Notes under the pieces: model-generated
Seen by the model: only the letters and a program-made list of their open reading frames with translations
What the model was told of the DNA's origin: nothing
Databases searched by the model: none
In this document: piece by piece, positions 1 through 5,707 of the stretch
Layout of the letters: each line of letters opens with the position of its first letter
Numbering within the stretch: the first letter of the stretch is position 1
Source of the DNA: Bacteroidales bacterium UBA2716
Lineage (GTDB): Bacteria; Bacteroidota; Bacteroidia; Bacteroidales; UBA932
DNA length: 5,707 bases
Assembly (NCBI GenBank): GCA_002354005.1
Contig: DEKS01000107.1
Span: 1 to 5,707, forward strand
Direction: 5' to 3'
Translations under genes and position numbers: made by a program

Positions 1-1626
1 CGGCGCATCGTCGCCGACGGGATGGTGAAGAACGAAGGCAATGTGGAAGAGAAGATTCCGGGGCCGTGGCCCATTCCTTACAGAAGTATTGTTCCCGCCC
101 GGAAAGCGTGCGACAACCTTCTTGTGCCTGTATGTGTGTCTGCGAGCCATATCGCCTTCGGCTCCCTGAGGATGGAGCCCGTGTTCATGTCCCTGGGGCA
201 GGTGGCCGGTCTGGCGGCCGCCATGTCGCTGCGGCAGGGCATTCCGGTTCAGGATGTATCGGCCGTGGATTTGATGGCCAGCCTGGCCCGGGACCCGCTG
301 CAGGACGGTTCTGCCCCGGATATATTTATGGACGATGCCCAGATGGACGTTCCTTCCGGCTGGACGCGCGTAAAGTCCAAACGCGGATATGGGCCCTCCT
401 ATCTGGAAGCATCGGCTCCGGGAGCATCCGTCCGTTTCAGCGCCAGGGTGCCCGCTCCGGGGCTGTATGAAGCGTATTCCTATGTAAATTTGGTTGACGA
501 TATCGAGCCCGTGACGCGTTACAACATAGACGGAGAAAGCGTTAGCGTCGATTCCAGGGAGATTCCGCTCGACGGTCAGATGAAGGGGGACTGGGCACCG
601 CTTGGCACGTTTGAACTCTCCGACAGCATATCCGTTACGGTCTCGGGCGGCGGTTCCGGGAAGTCCCTGCGGGCCGACTGCATCCTTCTTGTAAAAAAGG
701 CCACGTCGGATACGCTGCGCATCCTTGGAGTGGGGAATAGCTGGACCCGGGATGCCCTGCGCTATGTGAGCGCCATCGCCGCCAGTGCCAACCGTCCCGT
801 CATTGTGGGGCACGGGTACCTGGGCGGCAGCACGCTGGAGGACCAGTGGCGGGGCCTGCATGACACCGCTTACTGCTACGTACACAACGGGCAGCCGCAA
901 AAGGTCCATTCCACCTATCAATACTGGAAATATACGGCCTCTGAGTATGCGATAAAAGTGCCCTCTAAAGGGTATGAAAACGGCCTTGCCGGAATAGGGG
1001 TCAAACTTGAGGATATTGTGGCCGATGAACCTTGGGACTGGATTATCTTCCAGCCGGAAGCCACCCTTGGGGCCGACTGGAAGCGTCATCTGGGACAGGA
1101 GCCTTCGCAGGGATACAGCCTGGCCGCTATGGTGGAGGATGTGAAAGGCATGATGCAGTCCGATGCAAGAAGCAAAGTCCGCATCGGCCTCATGGTTCCC
1201 TTCTCCTATCCGGAGGGCAATACGGATTACAGGAAAAAGTTTGTCCAACTTTACAACGGTGGGACTTGGCCAAATAGTCAGGCTCAGTGGGACAGCCTGT
1301 ACCGACTGCAGTACACGCTCATCCAACGGGCAGCACCGATTCTGTGCGACAACCTCTCCATGGATGCCTGCGTAAATGTAGGGAAAGCAATCGAAGCCTG
1401 CCGCCAGGACCATAAACTCTCCGCTTATGGCTACAAACTCCAGCGGAGCCAGGACAATACCCACCTGGCGGAGGGCCTCCCAAAGTATGCAGCATCCCTT
1501 TGTTTTGCCTATGAGCTGCTGGATATAAAGCCAGAAGATATTACATATTACCCGGCCGATTATATTGATTCCGACACATCCAGGAAAGTCCTCCGGACAG
1601 TCTATAAAGCTACACGCCATGATTAA
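1..1626 (+). CDS. FAD-dependent oxidoreductase (C-terminal part) fused to golvesin-like domain and DUF4886 SGNH-like domain; 5' partial
   Basis: The frame is open from base 1, and the residues before the first ATG (base 22) continue the oxidoreductase fold, so the true start lies upstream. Counting residues from base 1: about 1-97 are the C-terminal end of an FAD_oxidored-type flavoprotein, with the family-typical strings IPYRSIVPA, NLLVPVCVSASH, RMEPVFMSLGQ and AGLAAAMS, which include part of the FAD-binding region. About 105-235 resemble the golvesin/Xly CBD-like beta-sandwich (GYGPSYLEA, GLYEAYSYV, GDWAPLGTFEL, ADCILLV). About 237-520 match DUF4886, an SGNH-hydrolase relative: GVGNSW carries the candidate nucleophile Ser (codon 739-741), GGSTLE follows, and DNTH near the end gives the Asp/His pair (codons 1453-1455 and 1462-1464). 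Esterase activity is inferred. The oxidoreductase substrate is unknown; the context suggests a sugar or glycan-linked compound. The N-terminal Rossmann motif and any signal peptide lie outside the window. The stop overlaps the next gene by 8 bases. Domain calls are firm for the two ends and moderate for the middle. Confidence 0.85.
   Translation, partial: RRIVADGMVKNEGNVEEKIPGPWPIPYRSIVPARKACDNLLVPVCVSASHIAFGSLRMEPVFMSLGQVAGLAAAMSLRQGIPVQDVSAVDLMASLARDPLQDGSAPDIFMDDAQMDVPSGWTRVKSKRGYGPSYLEASAPGASVRFSARVPAPGLYEAYSYVNLVDDIEPVTRYNIDGESVSVDSREIPLDGQMKGDWAPLGTFELSDSISVTVSGGGSGKSLRADCILLVKKATSDTLRILGVGNSWTRDALRYVSAIAASANRPVIVGHGYLGGSTLEDQWRGLHDTAYCYVHNGQPQKVHSTYQYWKYTASEYAIKVPSKGYENGLAGIGVKLEDIVADEPWDWIIFQPEATLGADWKRHLGQEPSQGYSLAAMVEDVKGMMQSDARSKVRIGLMVPFSYPEGNTDYRKKFVQLYNGGTWPNSQAQWDSLYRLQYTLIQRAAPILCDNLSMDACVNVGKAIEACRQDHKLSAYGYKLQRSQDNTHLAEGLPKYAASLCFAYELLDIKPEDITYYPADYIDSDTSRKVLRTVYKATRHD
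1619..1626 (+). other. 8-base stop/start overlap (ATGATTAA)
   Basis: The GH35-like gene's ATG lies inside the last codons of the oxidoreductase-fusion gene, whose TAA is at 1624-1626. No purine-rich Shine-Dalgarno sequence is seen in the preceding bases (tataaagctacacgcc). This points to translational coupling and helps to decide the start of the downstream gene. Confidence 0.75.
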
Positions 1627-3079
1627 AAAGTTCCTGCTATACACATTGTCGCTGATGCTTCTGTTCTCCTGTCAGGAACAACAGCCGGCCCCTGCCATTC
1701 TTTGGGGCGGGGAAATGCACAATTCCAACGCCTCCACACCGGAGTCCATCGATGCGTCATTGGATCTTGCAGTATCGCTTGGCTTCAATGCGGTCCTTGC
1801 ACCCGTGAGCTGGGAACTGCTTGAGCCGGTTCAGGGGGAGTTTGACTTTTCGCTGGTGGATTACCTGTTGAAGGCCGTCGACAAACGGGACCTCTATCTT
1901 GGCCTGCTGTGGTTCGGTACTTGGAAAAACGGTGAATCCTCCTATCCGCCGCTTTGGGTGAAGGCCGACACGGCTACGTACTTCCGGGCTCCCACCTGTG
2001 TGGCGGAAAAGACAAGCCCCATCTCCCCTTTCTGCGCGGCCGCGCGTGAGGCCGACGTGAAGGCCTTCAAAGCGCTCATGGCGCATCTCAAGATGGCAGA
2101 CAAAACCCGGAGAGTCCGTTGCGTACAGGTGGAGAACGAAGTGGGCGTCTTTGCCGAGCGGGATTTCTCGGAAGCCGGTATAAAAGCCTGGGAAGAAAGC
2201 CCTTGGAGCCGGTCCGACGACCCAATGGCTCCGCAGTATTTCATGGCTGAGGCGTATGCCCGTTATGTGGATGCTGTGGCGGCTGCAGGAAAGGAAGCCT
2301 ATGACCTGCCCCTGTTTACTAACGCCTGGCTGGCCCCTGCAGACAAAGCCTATGGCAAATATCCCAACGGAGGCCCCCGCGTGACCGTTCTGGACGTCTG
2401 GAAAAAGAACGCGCCCCATCTGGATTGGCTGTCACCGGATATCTATGGCCCGGAGCTCAGGGAGATGTGCGCGGCGTATGGGGAAGGCCAGCCGCTCTTT
2501 ATCCCTGAAACCAACTGCCAGGCCGGCCGCTTTTGGTATGCGCTGGGTGAGGCCGGTGCCAAAGGTGTCTTTGGTTTTGGTTATGAAGAGCATTTCGACA
2601 ATCCATACTATACGGCCGAATGCAAAGTAATTGCGGAGATGATGCCGCTAATAGCGGAAGGACATCCCATGCGAGGCTTTGTAAGAATCGATAAAAAAGA
2701 TGCCCCGGACGCTGTGGATACGCTTGCGCTGGGTAACTATACATTTTATGCCCACTGTATTGAAGGCGAGAAGTACGCTCATGGCATCATTGTCCAGACA
2801 GCGCCCGACGAATTCACCGTTGCAGGCGTGGGCGCATGGATAGACTTCGGCCCTCATTCTAGGATTGCATTCTGCGAGGAAATCCGTGACGGGAAGCGCT
2901 GGCAAGTGCTCAATGGCGATGAAACCGGTCACCACAACATGCTCTACCTTCGTGGCCGGCTGAATATCCCGGAAGACGGTCCCTATTATGGCCTCAGCTA
3001 CCAGCGCCGTTTCCGCCCCGCCTACCAAGAGCTCTTCAAAGTCTCCGGGATTTACCGGATCAAACTCTATAACTTATGA
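1619..3079 (+). CDS. GH35-type beta-galactosidase-like lipoprotein with DUF5597 C-terminal domain
   Basis: This is a 486-residue putative exo-acting beta-galactosidase of the GH35/GH42-like clan with DUF5597, the architecture of the Cellvibrio xyloglucan-associated Bgl35A type. The start at 1619 is preferred over the upstream in-frame ATG at 1565 because it begins directly with a lipoprotein signal: MIKK, a hydrophobic stretch, then LFSC with the lipid-modified Cys18. The TIM-barrel domain follows (about 27-330): WGGEMHNSN, APVSWELLEPVQGEFDF, LLWFGTWKNGESSYPP, then VQVENEVG with probable acid/base Glu174, and LFIPET with probable nucleophile Glu297. About 340-486 form DUF5597, recognised by GIIVQTAPDEFTVAGVG, VLNGDETGHH and the terminal YRIKLYNL. 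The mature enzyme is probably anchored in the inner or outer membrane. It is shorter than the members I recall and begins almost at the first barrel strand. It overlaps the upstream gene by 8 bases and the downstream gene by 4. Beta-galactosidase is the best guess for specificity, but other beta-glycosidase activities are possible. Confidence 0.88.
   Translation: MIKKFLLYTLSLMLLFSCQEQQPAPAILWGGEMHNSNASTPESIDASLDLAVSLGFNAVLAPVSWELLEPVQGEFDFSLVDYLLKAVDKRDLYLGLLWFGTWKNGESSYPPLWVKADTATYFRAPTCVAEKTSPISPFCAAAREADVKAFKALMAHLKMADKTRRVRCVQVENEVGVFAERDFSEAGIKAWEESPWSRSDDPMAPQYFMAEAYARYVDAVAAAGKEAYDLPLFTNAWLAPADKAYGKYPNGGPRVTVLDVWKKNAPHLDWLSPDIYGPELREMCAAYGEGQPLFIPETNCQAGRFWYALGEAGAKGVFGFGYEEHFDNPYYTAECKVIAEMMPLIAEGHPMRGFVRIDKKDAPDAVDTLALGNYTFYAHCIEGEKYAHGIIVQTAPDEFTVAGVGAWIDFGPHSRIAFCEEIRDGKRWQVLNGDETGHHNMLYLRGRLNIPEDGPYYGLSYQRRFRPAYQELFKVSGIYRIKLYNL
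3076..3079 (+). other. 4-base stop/start overlap (ATGA)
   Basis: The TGA of the GH35-like gene and the ATG of the GH3 gene share bases. The upstream bases (caaactctataactt) are AT-rich and without a Shine-Dalgarno motif, as is usual in Bacteroidota. This fits translation by a terminating and re-initiating ribosome. Confidence 0.8.
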
Positions 3080-5250
3080 AAAAGAGCCTTCTGACACTAT
3101 GCGTTCTGGCCTTTATCCTGCCTTTGAGCGCGCTTGTTGCCTGCACGGCCGTTGAAACCAAGGACGGCTATCGGAAGCTTGCCCAGAAAGGCGGGGCCAC
3201 GCTCACTTATACAGATGTTCCGCTACTGCGTGAGGGGGGAAAGGTCTTCAAGGACCTGAGCCGCAACGGGGTGCTGGACCCTTATGAAGACTGGCGGCTT
3301 ACTCCGGAGGAAAGGGCGGCCGATCTGGCGGCCAAACTGCCGCCGGAGTACCTTTCCGGCCTGATGACCATCGGCCATACCGTGAATGTCCCTGGCATTT
3401 CATCCATGAGCGTGAGCGGGATCACCTACAACGGGAAACCCTATGCCGAGAGTGGCGCAGAACCTTCCGATATTTGCGACCAGTTGCGCGATGTCATTGT
3501 GAACTTTGACACAAGGCAGATCCTCCTTGCACATTCCGATGGCCCTGAGACCATCGCCCGCTGGAACAACAAGGTGCAGATGCTTTGCGAAAGCCTTCCC
3601 TGGGGCATTCCCTCCCTCAACTGCACGGATCCGCGCAACGAAATCAAAGCCACTGATGAGTTCAATGCCGGTTCCGGTGGCGTCTGCTCCCAGTGGCCCA
3701 CCCCGCTGGGACTTGCGGCAACCTTCGACACGTTGGTAGTGCGCAGTTTTGCCCAAACCGTCAAACGGGAGTATCTGGCTTTGGGCTTTGGAACCGCCCT
3801 TTCTCCGCAGGCCGATTTGGCCACGGATCCCCGTTGGCGGCGCGTCCCCGGAACCTTTGGGGAGAATCCGGAGCTGGTGCGGCAGATGGCATCGACCTAT
3901 ATCCATACCTTGCAACCGGAGGTGAACTGCATTGTCAAGCATTGGCCGGGCGGCGGTGCAGGTGAGGGAGGCCGGGATGCACACCTGTCCATTGGCAAAT
4001 ATGCCGTATTCCCGGGCGGGCAGCTCAAGACCGCCATGGATGCTTTCTGTCTGGATGCGGCGGGCGTCATGCCGTATTACACCGTTTCTTACGGACAAGA
4101 TCCTTCCGGAGAGAATGTGGGAAACAGTTACAGCAGCTATATCATCGATACGCTCCTTAGAACGCAATATAGCTATGAGGGTATTGTCTGTACGGACTGG
4201 GGCATTGTAGCAGACTACAACGGCGACCCGCTCACCACCGGCGGCAAATGCTATGGCGTGGAGGCGCTTACCAAAGGAGAACGCATCCTGAAGGCGCTGG
4301 AAGCGGGTGTGGACGAGTTTGGCGGGACCGTTTATGCTTCCTGGCTCATGGAGGCGTATCGACTCTGGTGTGATAAATACGGCGTGGCTTCGGCACGGGC
4401 GCGCTGGGAGGCCTCGGCACGGAAAATCCTGGTTTCCTTTTTCCGCAGCGGCGTTTTTGAGAATCCCTACCGGGATCCTGCGGTGGCTCTAGACGTGCTT
4501 TCTGACCCGGAGGCACAGGCGCTCGGGGAGGAAGCCCAGCGGAGAAGCGTCGTGATGCTTAAAAACCGTGGTGGCGCACTTCCCGTACAGACTGGCGCCA
4601 AGGTATATATCCCGCAACGCAACATCCCTGGTGTCTATTCCATGACCGGTCGCCGGAAGAAAGCGCCATACGTGGGCTATTCCGTAGATACTGCGGAAGT
4701 CGCCCGGCATTATACACTGGTTGAAGACCCTTCAGAGGCCGATTTCGCGCTGGTAGCGATTACAGAACCTGAAGGAGGCATTGGCTACAAGGATGGTCAG
4801 TACATGCCCATCTCCTTGCAGTATTCGGCCTATACCGCTACCTGGGCCAGAGCCGTTTCTATTGCCGGCGGCGACCCAGCGGAGCAGAGTACCAACCGCA
4901 GCTATAGAGGACGGCGCATTGATGTGGAAAACGCATCGGACCTTCCCCTTGTGAAAGAAACCAAAGCGCTGATGGGAGAAAGGCCGGTTGTCGTCCTTCT
5001 TCAGACCACCCGTCCTATAGTGATGGAGTTTGAACCCTGGGCCGATGCCATCCTCGTTGCGTTCGGGGTGCGGAGCAAGGCTTTTCTGGAAGTTGCCTCC
5101 GGCACCTACAGGCCCTCGGGCCGCCTTCCTATGCAGTTCCCCGCATCAATGGACGAGGTAGAAATGCAACGGGAAGATGTCCCTGAGGATATGACCCCTT
5201 GGCGGGACACTGAGGGAAACACTTATGATTTTGGATTTGGTTTATTATGA
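3076..5250 (+). CDS. Glycoside hydrolase family 3 lipoprotein (beta-glucosidase/beta-xylosidase-like)
   Basis: A 724-residue GH3 enzyme, expected to release terminal beta-linked sugars from oligosaccharides. The N-terminus is a signal peptide ending in LVAC (Cys23), so it is probably a lipoprotein. Residues 60-71 (DLSRNGVLDPYE) form an EF-hand-like loop just before the catalytic domain. The (beta/alpha)8 domain spans about 85-435: TDPRNE, ATDPRWRR (Arg253), CIVKHWPGGG (Lys288-His289), GRDAHLSIGKY, and VCTDWG with the predicted nucleophile Asp374. The alpha/beta sandwich domain spans about 480-724: RRSVVMLKN, ALPV, ADAILVAFG, SGRLPMQFP and a terminal YDFGFGLL. The acid/base is not certain; Glu564 or Glu566 in ITEPEGG are candidates. 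The protein ends where many GH3 enzymes pass into a fibronectin-III-like domain, which is absent here. ATGA overlaps at both ends indicate translational coupling to the GH35 and GH10-like genes. Family membership is firm. Sugar specificity is open: the GH10-like neighbour would suit xylose, and general GH3 frequency would suit glucose. Confidence 0.93.
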   Translation: MKKSLLTLCVLAFILPLSALVACTAVETKDGYRKLAQKGGATLTYTDVPLLREGGKVFKDLSRNGVLDPYEDWRLTPEERAADLAAKLPPEYLSGLMTIGHTVNVPGISSMSVSGITYNGKPYAESGAEPSDICDQLRDVIVNFDTRQILLAHSDGPETIARWNNKVQMLCESLPWGIPSLNCTDPRNEIKATDEFNAGSGGVCSQWPTPLGLAATFDTLVVRSFAQTVKREYLALGFGTALSPQADLATDPRWRRVPGTFGENPELVRQMASTYIHTLQPEVNCIVKHWPGGGAGEGGRDAHLSIGKYAVFPGGQLKTAMDAFCLDAAGVMPYYTVSYGQDPSGENVGNSYSSYIIDTLLRTQYSYEGIVCTDWGIVADYNGDPLTTGGKCYGVEALTKGERILKALEAGVDEFGGTVYASWLMEAYRLWCDKYGVASARARWEASARKILVSFFRSGVFENPYRDPAVALDVLSDPEAQALGEEAQRRSVVMLKNRGGALPVQTGAKVYIPQRNIPGVYSMTGRRKKAPYVGYSVDTAEVARHYTLVEDPSEADFALVAITEPEGGIGYKDGQYMPISLQYSAYTATWARAVSIAGGDPAEQSTNRSYRGRRIDVENASDLPLVKETKALMGERPVVVLLQTTRPIVMEFEPWADAILVAFGVRSKAFLEVASGTYRPSGRLPMQFPASMDEVEMQREDVPEDMTPWRDTEGNTYDFGFGLL
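5247..5250 (+). other. 4-base stop/start overlap (ATGA)
   Basis: The GH3 stop TGA and the GH10-like ATG overlap. The preceding bases (ttttggatttggtttatt) are strikingly T-rich within otherwise GC-rich DNA. They also encode the conserved GH3 end FGFGLL, so the composition may serve both protein and unstructured start region. No Shine-Dalgarno motif is present. Confidence 0.8.
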
Positions 5251-5707
5251 AAAGATTCGTGTTATTGACCCTTGCTTTATCGTGTGCATCCCTGGCCTTT
5301 GCACAGCCGGCCATACCGCACCGGGCGTCGGAAGATACGGAAGGGGTGATGAGCCCTGCCTACTGGGCTTTGTGGAACGATGAGGTCCAGGCGCGGATCG
5401 ATGCCGACATCGAGCGCAACCGTAAGGCCGAAGGCTTTGTCAAAATCCCCGGCCTCAAGCGTGGTACGCCGGTTCAGGTGGAACAGGTCTCATCGGCTTT
5501 CCTCTTTGGCGCCTCCACGTTCAACTTTAACCAATTGGGGACGCCGGAGGCAAATGAGCGCTATCGGGAACTGTTCGGGACGCTGTTCAACCGGGCTACG
5601 GTGGGGCTGTATTGGCGTGATTTCCAATGGTTCCGTGAGTCGCCCATGCGTTACAGTGGCGAATTCCGTGATAGCGAAGAATACTGGAATACGTTCAAGA
5701 AGAAACC
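5247..5707 (+). CDS. Secreted GH10-like (endo-xylanase-type) protein, N-terminal part; 3' partial
   Basis: The frame is open from ATG 5247 to the window edge (153 codons visible). The start is supported by the ATGA overlap with the GH3 stop and by an immediate signal peptide: MKRF, a hydrophobic core, then a probable signal peptidase I site after AFA, before QPAIP. Cys13 is not in a good lipobox, so a soluble periplasmic or exported protein is more likely than a lipoprotein. After cleavage come a helical segment (ARIDADIERNRKAEGFVKI), a strand typical of ligand-side beta structure (TPVQVEQVSSAFLFGAS), and the GH10-like opening: FLFGASTFNFNQLGTPE, YRELFGTLFNRATVGLYWRD. This pattern (FG, then FN-x-AT, then YW) is that of the first barrel strands of GH10 xylanase-like proteins in Bacteroidota. 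Both catalytic glutamates would lie beyond the window, so activity cannot be judged; some GH10-like members of this form are of unknown specificity. It would be the candidate backbone-cleaving enzyme of the operon. Confidence 0.8.
   Translation, partial: MKRFVLLTLALSCASLAFAQPAIPHRASEDTEGVMSPAYWALWNDEVQARIDADIERNRKAEGFVKIPGLKRGTPVQVEQVSSAFLFGASTFNFNQLGTPEANERYRELFGTLFNRATVGLYWRDFQWFRESPMRYSGEFRDSEEYWNTFKKK

Noticed and set aside
22..24. ATG at base 22 as the start of the first gene
   Set aside because: The seven codons before it are open and in frame, and the protein begins in the middle of an oxidoreductase domain, so the gene clearly starts upstream of the window.
1565..1618. N-terminal extension of the GH35-like protein starting at ATG 1565
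   Set aside because: It would put 18 polar residues before a good lipoprotein signal and give a 62-base overlap. ATG 1619 gives a normal signal peptide and a short overlap.
1580..1640. A terminator or promoter between the fusion gene and the GH35-like gene
   Set aside because: There is no intergenic DNA, no hairpin followed by a T-run, and no convincing Bacteroidota -33/-7 promoter pair that I could see.
1757..2419. Long open frame on the minus strand inside the GH35-like gene
   Set aside because: The peptide has no recognisable domain, and it lies opposite a gene with intact catalytic motifs. It is a by-product of codon composition.
3400..4167. 255-codon open frame on the minus strand inside the GH3 gene
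   Set aside because: It lies opposite the conserved GH3 catalytic domain and shows no family signature or plausible start context.
5129..5314. Short minus-strand frame across the GH3/GH10-like junction
   Set aside because: It has low-quality peptide content and covers the overlap of two well-supported genes on the + strand.

Overview
The window is a densely packed piece of a carbohydrate-degradation operon, almost certainly from a member of the Bacteroidota, probably a gut- or rumen-type Bacteroidales. This assignment is an inference. It rests on the protein families present (an FAD-dependent oxidoreductase with a golvesin-type module, a DUF4886 SGNH-like domain, a GH35/DUF5597 enzyme, a KHWPGGG-type GH3 enzyme and a GH10-like enzyme), on lipoprotein-type signal peptides, and on the lack of Shine-Dalgarno sequences before the internal start codons. 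The DNA looks rather GC-rich for Bacteroides itself, which would fit Alistipes-like or uncultured Bacteroidales lineages. The genus cannot be read from the sequence.

Layout, all on the + strand with no intergenic DNA: (1) 1-1626, the 3' part of a large gene that began before the window. It encodes the C-terminal end of an FAD-dependent oxidoreductase fused to a golvesin/Xly-type beta-sandwich and then to a DUF4886 SGNH-hydrolase-like domain. (2) 1619-3079, a complete lipoprotein of the GH35/GH42-like type with a C-terminal DUF5597 domain, a putative beta-galactosidase. (3) 3076-5250, a complete GH3 glycosidase with a lipoprotein signal and an EF-hand-like loop near its N-terminus. (4) 5247-5707, the start of a secreted GH10-like (xylanase-type) protein that runs off the right edge.

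The junctions overlap by 8, 4 and 4 bases (ATGATTAA, ATGA, ATGA). The genes are therefore very likely co-transcribed and translationally coupled. Together they look like the enzyme section of a polysaccharide utilization locus. The GH10-like protein would be the candidate backbone-cleaving or processing enzyme, GH35 and GH3 would remove terminal sugars, the SGNH-like domain could remove ester substituents, and the oxidoreductase would add a redox step on a sugar or aglycone. No SusC/SusD pair, regulator, sulfatase or transporter lies in the window, so the target glycan cannot be fixed; a galactose-decorated plant hemicellulose is a reasonable guess. I saw no RNA genes, mobile elements, CRISPR arrays, terminators or promoters.

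The most unusual item is the three-part first gene, which joins a flavin oxidoreductase, a carbohydrate-binding-like module and a probable esterase in one open frame.
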